This document shows, in pieces, positions 34,079-45,740 of a DNA stretch of 64,000 nucleotides. Every line of letters begins with the position of its first letter. Position 1 is the first letter of the stretch. The position numbers and the translations under genes were made by a program. Source of the stretch: Capitulum mitella (lineage: Eukaryota; Arthropoda; Thecostraca; Pollicipedomorpha; Pollicipedidae); assembly GCA_030062745.1 (NCBI GenBank), contig CP099846.1:29223201-29287200 (forward strand). The letters are read 5' to 3'. The notes beneath the pieces are model-generated. The model ran no database searches, was not told where the DNA came from, and saw only the letters and a list, made by a program, of their open reading frames with translations.

Positions 34079-34846
34079 TCAGTAGTCGCCCCCTTCATCG
34101 TCCGAGTCGTCGCCCTTGCTGTCGGGCATGTTGAGGCCGAGCACCACGCCGAGCAGCATCACCACGAACTGGAAGATGACGGTCGCCGCCAGCAGGTCCC
34201 GCAGGTAGAAGAGGTCGCGCAGGAAGCTGCGCAGCACCTGTTGGCAGCCGCGCACCCACACAGCTCTGGCCACGCCGTCGACCAGCCGGTGCGCCGTCGG
34301 CGAGCATGGCGACCACACCTGCTGGCTTTCGTCGATGTCGTCCCTGCAGCGGCACGAGACGGGCGTCTGCGCGCCGTGCGTGGCGTAGTCGGCGGCCGAC
34401 TTGACGCCGCAGCAGTAGGCCTTCCGCTGGAAGAAGCTGAGCAGCGGCAGCACACCGTTCTCCGCCTGCCAGATGGGCCAGAGCCGCGAGTCGCCGATCA
34501 CGGCGGCCGTGGCGTTGGCCGGCGGCGTGGTGCCGCCCGGCGGCGCGCCGCCCCCGCTCCCACCCTCGCCGCCGCCGCCGCCGGCCGCCGTGACGTTGCC
34601 CGCCTCGCGAGCTTTGGCCTCCGACGCGGTGGCGGCGGACGCCGCCGCACCGGTGCCGGCCGAGGCTGCAGCCGGCGGCGTGGCGGCGGTGACGTTCCCG
34701 GCGTCGGTCACGGCCGTGCTGGGCTTCAGCGGATACAGGGCGGCCCAGTGGTCCATCTCCGAGTACCAGTGTGCGGCGGACACGTTGTGGTGGTTGATGG
34801 TCACCACGCGTAGGCCCAGCTTTACCGGGCCGATGGCCAAGCTGAA
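34079..34846 (-). CDS. Tetraspanin, terminal exon (large extracellular loop and TM4)
   Basis: The exon starts after a pyrimidine-rich acceptor (CTCTGCGTTCCAG|TTCAGC, phase 0) and ends at TGA (34081-34079), giving 255 residues. It encodes FSLAIGPVKLG, a loop segment with WYSEMDHW, then a low-complexity Ala/Gly/Thr/Pro insert of about 75 residues, FFQRKAYCCGVKSAADY (the tetraspanin CCG motif), PVSCRC, CSP, RGCQQVLRSFL, and TM4 (LAATVIFQFVVMLLGVVLGL). An acidic tail DSKGDDSDDEGGDY follows. CCG, PxSC and GC with a following membrane helix are the tetraspanin signature; such proteins organise plasma-membrane microdomains. Sequons NVS, NVT (twice) and NAT predict glycosylation of the loop. The insert before CCG is unusually long. 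Upstream exons are elsewhere, possibly 49060-49418. The subfamily is not assigned. Confidence 0.88.
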   Translation of the reverse strand, partial: FSLAIGPVKLGLRVVTINHHNVSAAHWYSEMDHWAALYPLKPSTAVTDAGNVTAATPPAAASAGTGAAASAATASEAKAREAGNVTAAGGGGGEGGSGGGAPPGGTTPPANATAAVIGDSRLWPIWQAENGVLPLLSFFQRKAYCCGVKSAADYATHGAQTPVSCRCRDDIDESQQVWSPCSPTAHRLVDGVARAVWVRGCQQVLRSFLRDLFYLRDLLAATVIFQFVVMLLGVVLGLNMPDSKGDDSDDEGGDY

Positions 34847-37702
34847 CTGGAACGCAGAGAATGGAGTCAGCGGGAACATGCCGGTCGCTGCCGAAACTGC
34901 AGCTGTTTTCAGGGAGGGGAGGGACGGCAACGAGCGGAATCCACCCGGCAAAGCTCTCAACAGCCAAATGAAATACCAAACGTCCAGACAGTGCTTGGAA
35001 CTACGGAAATGCGTCGTTTCTGTTAGAGGCCTTGCACTCGAACCGTAACAACGGACAACTGTTACAGAACCGTCCGTTTCGATACAATGCCGTCCGCAAA
35101 ATAGACTTGCATGGTCTGTCATCGCGAAAGCACCGGGAACCCTTTCAGCAAGCTTCCTCGCGAACCTAACCACAAGTTGCTGTGTATCAATAATGCTGCT
35201 TACAAACCACTGCCACCACCCTGATAGCGGCCACCTCTCCCTGGTCACACCGAACGCCGACCTAACCCTCAGGAGCAGGACAGAACAGCGCCTTCTAATA
35301 ATCAGTTGCAGTGACACGTTTCCGAGAATGCTGGTGCATCCGAGCCTTCCGCGTGATCCATAAAGAAAACGACAATCCAGAACGTACCTCCATCTCGGTT
35401 TTAGTTTGGAAGTTGCGGTAGGTATGAATCACACGAATGCATGTCCATGCATGAGACCAGAGACGTGCAGATGCAACACGCACTTTAAGGTACATCTGTG
35501 AGCAGTCACAGTTGGTTACAGCTTTTTTACTGGCTGTTGGTTTCGCCGCGGTCCTGCGGAGGCCGTCCCACTGCCGCGCGACTGGCAGTGCGGAGATGTT
35601 CACTGTTTACCAGCCGATACTGTTCACTGCCAATCAGTTCACTGTTCAGTGGCGCGATCACTCTCGGCGCCACCCCTGGCCGAGCTGATGAACGCCAGGG
35701 ACCGGCTCGCCCCGGCCTCCCCCCCCCCCCATCGATCGGCCAATGACGTCAGCGACAGCTGATGAGAACCACGGGCTGGGACGGGGGGGGGAGGGCGGGG
35801 CGGGACGGCAGGCGGCCGCCTGGCCACTGCTGGCTCCGGACTCAACAGGTAACCGCAGGAGGAGCGGGCTCGGCCAAAATCAGCTCTGTCGATTACCGCA
35901 CGGAGGGAAGGGGCTGGATACGGGAGCTCGTCCCGTGCAAGGCGGGAGCACGGGATGCGATGACGGCGAAACGCGGGGCCCACCGCGAGCGCTCGGGGGC
36001 AAGCTGACGCCGCGAGCAGTTCATGGCGTCATAGACAGCTGAACCCCACGATCTCCCAGCACATGTGACGTCAACGGTCGACGCACGAAACAGTCGAAAC
36101 CACCAGCCTCGTTCTGGTGACGACTCGGCTTCAGTCGAGTTGGCGCCACTTCATGTTAAACGCTGCTGTGTTCAGAACAAGAGGATTTCCAGCCAACACG
36201 TTCTTAATCGGCTCTGCGTTTCCAAGTAAAGTTAAGCCTCTGCCTAATCACATTGTGCCCAGGAATTGGACACAGGCCCAGTACGACACGGCCCCTCCAG
36301 CGTCCTTCCGCCTGTCCTAATGCGACGCGGTCTTCGGCAGTCTGATCAGTTTACTGATGAACAGTTAGGTTGGATGTTGGATGGACAATGACGTCAATGC
36401 AGTGCACGACTGTCCGCCTTGGCATTTAAGTCTCTGGCGCGAAAAAACTCGCTCCAAGCGTTTAGTCAAAACAAAGAAACGGAAGGAAGGAAACGTTCAT
36501 AGCTACCGGGGAGCCAGAAGGGAACACCAATGCGAATGGGCAGTTTCATCAAAGGAAGCGGTCTCATCGGCTGCTAAACCGAATGACGCGCCGTTGTCCG
36601 GGGCCGAGGCACAGCGGAGCTAAAAAAAAATACGGCAAGCACTTAATAATGAACGACGTCCGTCCCTAAACGAGGAAGCGACTCATCAATGATGTGGCAC
36701 AGTTGTCGAGAGCGGCACTGAGCACTCGCCTGCCGAATGGAGGCAACAGGACGCTGTGAATATTGCGTCAAGTGCCCCTGGAAGGCGAATTCCGAGCGCT
36801 GGTTACTGGTCGGATGACCACTACGAACTCATGAGGGTAGGCCAGATTGTATCATGTACTTTGCAGCTTAAATTTGTCACGTAAGACGTGCTACGTCTCA
36901 GATCAGGGCGTTTCTGGCGGTAAGGGCTCTTTGCATTCATTTTCGATGCTGGGCGCTGCCGACCACAGGCGTACGAAGAGGGTCAGAGGGTCCATGCCCC
37001 CCATTTTTAGAAGGGCGGTGGTTCAGCAATGCTTCGTGGCCCCTTCACCTTTGGGCATTTTTCATAGGAATAAAGGCATAAAAATCAGGCGAACTTTTTT
37101 GATATAATAGTGAAGTGATCAAGTATAAGGAAGGATACATACCAAACCAAGTTCATCACATCACTGGATTGCCATAAACACGATGATTATCGAGAAGCCA
37201 TTTTTTTAATAGAAGTAGCAGCTTGAGACGTGAGTTTCCATTTTCTTTTTCTGATCAGTTAGGCTGGAAAAAACGGCATCAGCTAATTTGCATTTTCATG
37301 TCCCTGAGTCTGAGCGGGTATGGTCCAGAAATGTGTGGCCGTCATCTGTGGACGACTGTCAGCGCGACACCCAGCGTGTTCTCGTTTTTCTTGAAAATTT
37401 AATCCATGATAGCTTATCGCTGGTGAAATTTTGCAAATCACTATTTCAGCTTAATCGCTGATTTCTGGAAAAACCTCGGTCAAAATCGAACGAAAATCAG
37501 GGCTACTTCTCACAGGATCCCATGCTCCAAAACGTCATGTTACTTGGTATGCCCAGGTAGGGGCTCTGAGATCTCCGATCACGTCATACCATGCGTCACG
37601 CTAACGACCGCGCTGACATGAGGCCTGATTGGTTCCCGGAGGCATGTCCCCCTCACCCAAGGAGGACATGTACACCATACATCGAGGTGATTCGAAATAC
37701 AC
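34847..37702. other. Tetraspanin intron or flank; CpG-rich patch at about 35640-36060
   Basis: The frame upstream of 34846 stays open for about 150 codons but shows no conserved sequence, so it is read as intron. The CpG-rich patch contains CCAATGACGTCA at 35740-35751, a CCAAT box fused to a perfect CRE. It may be an alternative or opposite-strand promoter. No exon was recognised next to it. Confidence 0.45.
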
Positions 37703-38438
37703 GAAGCGGCTCCAATACAACGAAAACCGGGGTTTTCGCATTGTCCTTTGTAAGAGCTTTCCAGAATGGTACGACACGACACATTTTGACCAACTTTCAC
37801 CTTGCCGCAGATCAATCAAAGTTCTGCTATATTTTTATGCACCTGCCGGCGCCACGTTTTTGTTCCCGCGCGCGCTTACAACGCCATGCTCTGACTGACT
37901 TTTGCGCGTAGATGTTAGGTTGGACTGCCAGGTGAGGTCACCACTGTGAGTCGCGCCATCAGCACTTGACCTAGGGTCGCCAACGGAGCAGGAAGGGCGA
38001 TAACTCACTTCTCAGTGTAGACAGAGCGGAACGGTGCTGTGCATTATCATCGCAACTGCATCAACAGGCGTCATACTAAGGTTGAAAATCGATAGAGGTT
38101 TATAGTTGCATCGTTAAACGACAGAATTTTACTCCATTAATCGATGTTCGATAAATGCATCGATAAAGGGTGTTATCATGGATTTCACGCTACACATTAA
38201 TGGCTTGCAATGGGGGGGGGTAGAACAAGGGTACGTGGAGAACTCAAAATTCTTAAAACAATTGCATTCTTTCAATCAGCCGCATTCAGGAGACACGTCA
38301 GACCCATTCTTATGCTATTTTAAGGAGGAGGGATGTGAGGTTCCATGGTGTATTCGAAATAAGCTTTCAATAAACGCAGACACGGCTTTTCAAAATTTCG
38401 TCATCACCGACGTTCCATCAGAAGTCACAACTATGTCC

Positions 38439-38900
38439 CTATCCATGGACAGTTTGAACTCTAACAGAATTCTTCGCGACTCCCACAGCTGTTTTGGCAT
38501 CCATGCTACCTACGATTCTTACCATACCCAAGTTCCACTCTTGGTTTTGTTCGTGAACATGAATGTACATATATCGTTTGTTCCTCTGATCAGTATACTC
38601 ATCAGTGGACAAGGAAACCCGATTAGCAGTCCTCAGCTTCCCTTTCAACCCCTTGGTGGTATCTTCCTTCACTTTAAAAGCATATTTCACCACAAGCTGG
38701 GTCATAGTTTCAAGATCCTTAGGCATAACGAAACCTCTGTCTACTACGGCAGACCGAATAAGGGAACTGTTCGTAACAGCGCTGAAATCAAAGCCGTCTA
38801 CAGCCACGAGTTTTGCTAGCATTGCCCCAACGTTTCTTTCCTTAAAAATGTTTCTATCTTAGGTGGGCTGCTCTTGTCTTCGCTATCTTGGAACTTAGCC
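38439..38900 (-). pseudogene. hAT-type transposase fragment, left arm
   Basis: The open frame reads LVAVDGFDFSAVTNSSLIRS, then RGFVMPKDLETM, LSTDEYTDQRNKRYMYIHVH, WNLGMVRIVGSMDA and stops at 38439. From knowledge of hAT-like transposases in arthropods, the blocks (V)AxDGxSFxxIxxSxxIR, LPKxxxxV, LxxDEWTSxxNRRYxNINVH and W.LGLxRxxGSM correspond to the start of the RNase H-like catalytic fold, with the first catalytic Asp probably in TDEY. The rest of the catalytic domain and the dimerisation region are absent, so it is inactive. Confidence 0.7.
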
Positions 38901-38928
38901 CGTCTGTGCGTGTATCACGGATCAAAAC

Positions 38929-39489
38929 GTGCAAGATAATTATGCAGCGCAAAAAAACACAACCGCAGGATTCCGTTATCATTTGCCAAACAAACATATT
39001 GTTCAGATCAGTGGTACAGACACGGACGGGCCAAAGTCCGAGATAGCGATGACGGGTAGCAGCCAGCCAAAGATAGAAATATTCTTAAGAGAAGAAACGT
39101 TGGGGACAATGTCAGCAAAACTCGTGGCTCTTGACAGCTTTGGTTTCAACGTTTTACGAACAGCTCCTTTATTTGGTTTGCCGTAGCAGACCGATGTTTC
39201 GTTGCGCCTGAGGATCATAAAACTGTGACCCAGATTGTACTGAAATATGCGGCTAAACTGAAGGAAGATGTTACCAAGGAGTTGAAAGAGAAGCTAAGGA
39301 CCGGTAAGCGGGTTCCGTTGTCCATGGATGAGTACACTCATCAAGGGAATGGATGATATATGAACATTCATATTCAGGAACGAAATCAAGAGTGGAACTG
39401 GGATATGGTAAGAGTCGTGGGTAGCATGAATGCCATAACAGCTGTGGGAGTCGTAAAGAGTTCTGCTGGAGTTCAGACTTCACATGGAT
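38929..39489 (+). pseudogene. hAT-type transposase fragment with BED-like finger, right arm
   Basis: Begins with NTTAGFRYHLPNKH, a BED-finger-like HLxxxH, then KIEIFLREETLGTMSAKLVALDSFGF. After a frameshift at about 39180 it continues VADRCFVAPEDHKTVTQ, LSMDEYTHQGNG, an in-frame TGA, then YMNIHIQERNQEWNWDMVRV and VGSMNAITAVGV, stopping at about 39489. It stops at the same point as the left arm, so truncation preceded or accompanied the inverted duplication. Confidence 0.7.
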
Positions 39490-40523
39490 AGCGACATAAA
39501 TTTCTGTGACCATTGACCGCGCGTCTGTGATCACGAAGGTTGGAAAAACCCTGCCTGCGTTTCTTGAAAGGTCACTTCAGATAAACTATGTAACCTCATA
39601 TCTCTTTCCTGAAATAACATGGGAATGCGTCGGACGTGTCTTATGAATCCGGCTGATTGAAAGAATGTAATTATTTTATGAGTTTATGAGTTCTCCGCGT
39701 ACCCCCGCTCTATCCCCCCCCCCCCCCCGCAACGAATTAGATCCATGTTGTTCCCGACCCATTAAATGTGACGTCAAATCTGTAATAAACCCTGTTTTAT
39801 CGATGCATTTATCCATCATCGATTGACAAGGTAGAAATCTATCTATCGTTTACCCATAAAAATAAACATCTTTATCGATTTCCAACTTGAGTACGTCCCC
39901 TGTTCAAGCCATTGAGGTGATGATTTACGATCCCGTTCCGCGCGGTCTACACTGATAAGTGAGTTATCGTCCTCCTGCTCCGATGGCGACTCTGGGTCTG
40001 GTGCTGGCGGCGCGGGACACGGCGGTGGTCTCACCCGGCAGTAAAACCTAACGTCTGCGCCCAACAGCCAATCAGAGCATGGCGCTGCAAGAGCGCGCGG
40101 AAACGAAAACTTGGCGCCGGCAGGAGCTTAAGAATATAGCAGAACTTTGACTGATCTGCGGCAAGGTGAAAGTTGGTCAAAATGTGTCGTGCCGTACCAT
40201 TCTGGAAGGCTCTTACAAAGAGCAGTTGGAAAATCCCGGTTCCCGCTGTATTGCTGTATTGGAGCAACTTCGAGCACTTTGGAGCACCCTAACCATACAT
40301 GTGTTTATGGTGTCTCTGACATGACGTACATCTGAAGCCAGTTTAAACCTAGATGGCTGAAATCACAAATGAATTCATCATTTGGGCGTCATTGAGCTGC
40401 CAGCTGGCCCCTCCCCCCCCCCTTCCATGCACTCTTTGAGACGTTCTTACGACTATGCTACCGAAATTGTTGGATAATCCTTTCTCAAACTTTCGTTTTA
40501 CAAAGGGCACAATGACGAAGAAA

Positions 40524-41761
40524 TTATCCCTATTTCCGTCAGGGGGGGGGCTGAATCCGCCCCCGTCGGGTTTTTCGTTTGCCAATTCCAGGCTTTTTAA
40601 CGCAGTTTCACGAAACTTGGGGACTTTTCCTAGCTATTTTTTCTGCGTGCCGTGGCAAAATTTCAAAGTTTTATTTTGCTCAGGGGCAGAGTCAGGCAAT
40701 GTTTTTGGGAGGCACCTCATGCCATTTTTGGCCATGGTAAGGGTAAAAGGAACATGTCTGCCAAAACAGCGTTTTTAAGATAGAACTTAAAACTTCATAT
40801 GCATGTATAGCTAAATAGTTGGGCAATGCGCAGATATAATTTTGTTCATCTGAAGTCACTTTACAAGGTCAGGTCAAGGTCAAAAGTCAAAATTTGGTTT
40901 TATTGCAATGGTTTCGGCGTTGTTTTTTTTCAAATACCAAACACGAAATATATATGACGTAGAAAGGTGCCCTCTACTTGTGTATCAAGTTTCAGCTCGA
41001 TATCAGGTCGGATCGCGGAGCTATGACCTAAAATGTCTGTGCGCGTACGCTATATCGCAATAACCCTAAAATGGATTTTTTGGAATAGAGTGAATTCAAA
41101 TGATTAAAAACGTTTACAGATAAGATATACACATATCTTATATACAGATACAGACGCACACGAGATCATTCCAAGTGATTCTAAGGTCACTGGAGGTCAT
41201 TTGAGGCCAGAGGTTGCAAGTTGAGCTGAAGAATGTGTGACCATGACAGTTCCCCCATTTTCATGTCCTTGGCACCTAAGCTAACGTTATACAAACATTG
41301 TAATGCGATTTGTACTTCTTTAGCATAACATGACTAGCAGAAGCAAAAAAGTGTTTTTGCATTTTTTGTTCATTCAGTTGTTGGAAAACCAATCCTCCTA
41401 TTTTTGGAACCCTGTGAACGCCCATGAATTTCCTCAAAATTTCAGATGTATGTACCAACGGTAAAAGTGCTATCCATAATCTCTCGATTCATGCCAGTTT
41501 CATCGAAATCGGTCGATAAACAACGGAGTTATAAGAAGTCCAAAAATAACCCTGATTTTGACATTTTTGCCCTCCTGTACCCACCCCTTTCAAAATGTTG
41601 AAAATTTCCTTTTAGAAAAATGTAGTTCACATCATGGTAAATCGATTGCTGTTTGTTGCGATGAAATCGGAAGCGTAGTTCTCGAGATCTCAGGGAGGGA
41701 CCGAATCCGCCCCTCTGCCGGGAATCGACCATACCGTCTAGCCCTCCGGGAATAGGGTTAA
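40524..41761. mobile_element. TTAA-element family B, near-complete copy
   Basis: Left end TTATCCCTATTTCCGTCAGG (TTAA mutated to TTAT), right end CCGGGAATAGGGTTAA at 41746-41761. It aligns to the 28971-30189 copy throughout, in the same orientation, with a small tandem insertion near 41115-41160 (ACATATCTTATATACAGATA). It has the same G-run/C-run subterminal sequence and lacks a coding frame. It lies in the proposed tetraspanin intron. Confidence 0.88.
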
Positions 41762-41993
41762 ATGGTTGAGGCCACAAGAACGCTATCTCTTTCTCCCTCC
41801 CCCCCCCCCTCTCTCTCTCTAACTCATTCACCCACTCACCCATTTACTCACTCACATCTCTTTATCATACACTCCCTTTCCATCGTTTTTGCAGCCTCCC
41901 TATCCCGTGGCCGGCTGCCGCCGGGGGCGATCCGCATTCTCTGCAAGGACTTCTCAGTTCCGGTGCAGCCCAGCAGACAGCTGCAGTCAGACT

Positions 41994-42190
41994 GGGCTGC
42001 ATCAGCCGCCGGACAGCCCCGTCAGGCTGGGCTGTGTCAGCCGCCTGCAGGCTGGATTGTATAGGCGCCTTCAGGCCGGGCCGTTTCAGCCGCCTTCGCG
42101 CTGGGCTTTCCCAGCCGCTGGACAATTTCCCTCGAGCTGGGCTTTGCGCGACCAGACCGTCTGGGCTGGCTCAACCGCCGAGGCTGGCCT
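41994..42190. repeat. Degenerate minisatellite, unit about 25 bp
   Basis: Units begin GGGCTG and contain CAGCCGCC then GCCT or GCTGG; for example GGGCTGTGTCAGCCGCCTGC, with the neighbour GGGCCGTTTCAGCCGCCTTC. Some units carry an 11-bp insertion, giving about 36 bp. Frames here reflect the repeat. Confidence 0.7.
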
Positions 42191-42323
42191 CCAGGATTGT
42201 TTAAAAGCTCACATCCAGAGGTTGTTTTTGGCAGCGCCCCCAGCGTCTCGATGAAACCGGGTGCCACTGGCGACGGCCTCGATCATGCCGGCATGCCGTT
42301 CGACACCCCCTCCTTGCCATGCA

Positions 42324-42327
<4 letters not shown>

Positions 42328-42389
<62 letters not shown>
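42328..42389. repeat. (TC)n microsatellite
   Basis: Perfect TC run of about 30 units. Confidence 0.95.
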
Positions 42390-42391
<2 letters not shown>

Positions 42392-45300
42392 CTTATTTCA
42401 TCTCTGTTGCATCTAAATGGAATCCACATACATTGCATTGATGCAAGAGCGACTAAGATACTGATGGATTACTGGTGTGCGGCCAACGTGATATTCCAAA
42501 ATTACTCACGACTCTCATTGTCACTCTTCACTTTTCACTCCGTGTTCCCCATTTCGCTCTTGCTTACTATGTGCAAATCGCCTCTGGTAACGTTTCATAA
42601 GCTGCTTCTTGTAAAAAGCGGCCTGTCAACAGCACGCCGTGCGGAACCAAGGCATCACATCATCAGTGACTGAGAAAGCAGCGCGCTGAATCCGGCAAAT
42701 ATTCAAACGTAATCGAACAATAAAACGAACATTTCATGACATTAAGCAGTGTTCCAGTTAGCAAGAAGGAATACACATTTTGTCGACCGTTACCAAGCAG
42801 TCAGGCATCAGTCTTTCATCCGTCAGACAACCTTTTGGCATCAATAAACCATTAACCCTGTTTCGATTGGCAATCGAAATCTGGACTGAGCCTTCGATTG
42901 TATCTCAACGTTTGGAAACAACTTTGCACAATTTATAATCCAGACCATGCTTGATATCGCTCCAGCAGTGCCATTATCGTGAACAGGTGCGTTATACCAG
43001 AATAAGTTTCGCCCTTACATCGGACTTCAAGGCATGAGGATGATCTGGAAAAACCTGTGAGTGTAGCTGAACCAGCACCAGTTTGATGCTACTCGGTGTT
43101 TTCGTGCTTTATTAGCAATCCTACCGCAGACCCGGAATGTGTTGCAATAGTCCATAGATAGCGTTCTGTGACGTCGAGTCGCCATTCGGTATTTGTTCCC
43201 CAAAACCATCAGGTTATGGGACACAAGCTACATGTTTGGTACATGCCTGGTATCTATAAGACACAAGTCACCAACGATTGCTCGGTACAGGATTTATGGA
43301 AAAGAAAATAAGCAATGGTTAAGGTCATGCCAGTTTTGAAACCTTCTTTCGATGAAGTGAAATGGAAAATGTGGGCATGGAACATAATAAATTGCGTCTA
43401 ACGATATCGCAGACCAACCGAACGAAGACAACGGACCAAAGTCCGCATAACGCGCTGACTGCCAGGAATCTTTTATGATGCTAACTCATGAGCCAGCCTG
43501 CCTGCCAGTTTTTTTTTCTAGTGCGGTTTGCTTTGGTCCAGTGAGCTTCGTCGTCTAGCCCGACAGCTGTTTGACTAGCAACGTGGCAGAAACGTTTCGA
43601 GAAAACTATTTACTTGTAAGACGTGCGCGGGTCCGTGAAATCCTTCAAGACTGCCCATTAACACCAGTTCTTCATTTGCGCGGTTCCAATCCTTTGTTAT
43701 CGGATATCGAGAATTTGGCACTGTCTGGCCTCCCGAAGCCAGCTCGCCCTTTACGTACCTTTTGCATTGCTTCATTAAGATGAAAGAAATATCGAACTAT
43801 TGTGAATGCCTTTGCCATTTACTCCGTGTCACAGGGTAGTAATCGTGTGTATGACGGAATCTTAAATCTGCTCACCATCTATTACTGATGAAATGGCAGC
43901 CATCACTACCCCGTTTTCCTCGTTCACTTTGGCACAGTCTTCCGTTTGACAGACATTCCAGCGAACAATCACTTTCTCCGTCTTTAGCAATTCTGTGTCT
44001 CGTGTTAGGCTTTCGTAATGAAGATCCAAGTACGGTCATTTCATTCCATGAGAAGACCAAAGCCAAATCAAGGCGGCAAATCAAATAGAGCTCAGATTAA
44101 TTGCCGGAATTAACCAGATGTTCTTCAGACGCAGACGGAAGGCACACTTGCAGTCCTAATCATATGGTTAAAACTAGCAGTGCTTGGCGCAGTTACGGGT
44201 GACTGTGCGTGGTATTCAGGGGAGGATCCTCTCCCCGCACTATCCTGGAGGGGGCGGAATCAGCGGAGCTCGTCTATGGCATTCTCGGATAAGGCATACA
44301 TTATTATGAAGCTGTAGGTGAATACTTCTCATTGACTGCCTCTCCTAAATCTCATACTTCATAAGTTTGAAGTATTATGCTCCGGAAATCTCGAAGCCTC
44401 ATACTGCCAACATCACATGCAGGCTCGACATTAAGACGAGGATAATGACTAACAAAATACACAGACGCAGTTTGCCAGCCTTCTTAATGTTGGTAGCATG
44501 CGTCTTTCAGCAGCTTTCTGCCCTCCCTCCCCCTCCCCCGACGGTGAAATGAAGCGTTTTGTACATTAGATGCTGACACTCAACGCCGATGCTTCTGGAT
44601 AGTCGTGACGTGTACCTTAGCGTACGCGGAACTGGCAGTGAGCTGGATTCTGCCATCAGTAGCAAAAATAGATATTACTTCGATTGCTCGAACTGACACG
44701 TGAGGCTTGCGCTAAGTCGAATGGAGGCCATTACTGGGGCTATGCCGCCTTGAAATGAACGGAGCAATCCGCACCTCACGACACGGCAATGGGGAATAAA
44801 TAATCCTACGACCTGCACGACATACGTTCCTCCTACCGCTGAAATATGCCATGCCTCTACGCAAGTCTATACCATGTTTCAAATCCGACAGGCACATCGG
44901 CGTCCGTGAGCAGTTCATTCACACAGAGGACGCGTCCGAGACAGCAGCCCGACGGCTCAGTTGGCGACAGAAACAGCTTCTGCTAGTCGTGAGGCAATAT
45001 CGCCCCATAAATGCAAATTACCTGATGAGAGCGCCACAAAAATGCTCAGCGCAGCGGCGCGACAGCCGCCGAGAGCTGAAGTGCCCTTCGCCTCGCTGCA
45101 GATTGACCACACGCAGACCTGCGAGCCGCGTGTGGTCAGCGCTTCGTCGCCGATCGCCGTCTCGGCGCCGGCCCGGATCAACGTGACTCAGACCTCGCGA
45201 ACGTGACTGTCTCGTCGACGCCAAACTGTGAGCTTTTTTCCGCGCTAGCCAGCCTAAGCCGGCCTCTTTCGCGCCATACCCGGCACGTCTGATGCCTCCC

Positions 45301-45654
45301 AGCGGAGTTGCTCCATCAGACATACTGCAAGGAGAACACCCCCAGACTCACAAAAAGATGTGTAAAACGACTATCAAATTATCAGAAAATGCTGACTGAT
45401 GCGGAAGAAAACCCCATCAGCGGCCGTCCTGCGTGGCCTGTTCGGCAAGCCCACGCTCCCTCGCGCTCGTCGTGCGCATTGTGGCGAAAGTGACGAACGC
45501 GCAGCAAAATCGACTGACCGGACACAGTCGGTACTGTCCTGACAGACGATTGACTGGCGCCCGACCAGACACAGAGCCTGACTCAAGACGGACGCCTAAG
45601 CCCAATAGGCTGTGCGTCCTGACTCACAACAAACAGGTAATATCCTGATCGGTT
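42390..45654. other. No recognisable gene
   Basis: Mixed sequence with short frames. A mildly GC-rich part at about 44940-45300 has overlapping frames on both strands without recognised domains. If the two tetraspanin exons are one gene, all of this is intron. Confidence 0.4.
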
Positions 45655-45686
45655 AAATAGTACCATACACCTGAATGGTACTATTT
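45655..45686. other. Perfect 12-bp inverted repeat
   Basis: AAATAGTACCAT, an 8-base loop (acacctga), ATGGTACTATTT. It is followed at once by TGATGTACTATAT-type short direct repeats (45686-45740). Confidence 0.65.
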
Positions 45687-45740
45687 ATGATGTACTATAT
45701 GTATGATGTACTATATTTTACGTACTATATATATAATGAG

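Larger units (their letters stand above)
37703..40266. mobile_element. Head-to-head hAT-derived palindrome, about 2.6 kb
   Basis: Two inverted arms, about 37703-38918 and 39013-40266, align over their length with substitutions and small gaps. The right arm's GGCTCTTACAAAGAGC-type block near 40209 pairs with the left arm near 37750, and TCAATCAGCCG near 38274 pairs with CGGCTGATTGA near 39650. Each arm carries a piece of the same hAT-like transposase, reading outward from the centre. The 94-bp spacer belongs only to the right copy and encodes the BED-like N terminus. It could have arisen as an inverted duplication of one element or by two insertions. Confidence 0.8.

Noticed and set aside
33830..34813. 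327-codon plus-strand frame
   Set aside because: It is antisense to the tetraspanin exon and owes its length to GC-rich, stop-poor DNA. Its sequence is Arg/Ala/Gly-rich without a domain.
34095..34979. 294-codon Arg/Gly-rich minus-strand frame
   Set aside because: Shifted frame of the tetraspanin exon.
34847..35317. Upstream extension of the tetraspanin frame to Met at 35317
   Set aside because: A good acceptor (CTCTGCGTTCCAG) marks the exon start at 34846, and the extension shows no tetraspanin helices.
37601..37819. KCVVSYHSG / KCVVPYHSG at the two outer ends of the hAT palindrome as a THAP zinc finger
   Set aside because: The CxxxH start is suggestive, but the remaining cysteine, histidine and aromatic positions of the C2CH finger are not found.
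42853..42905. TTAACCCTGTTTCGATTG as a TTAA-element end
   Set aside because: Only the first eight bases match and no partner end or family sequence follows.
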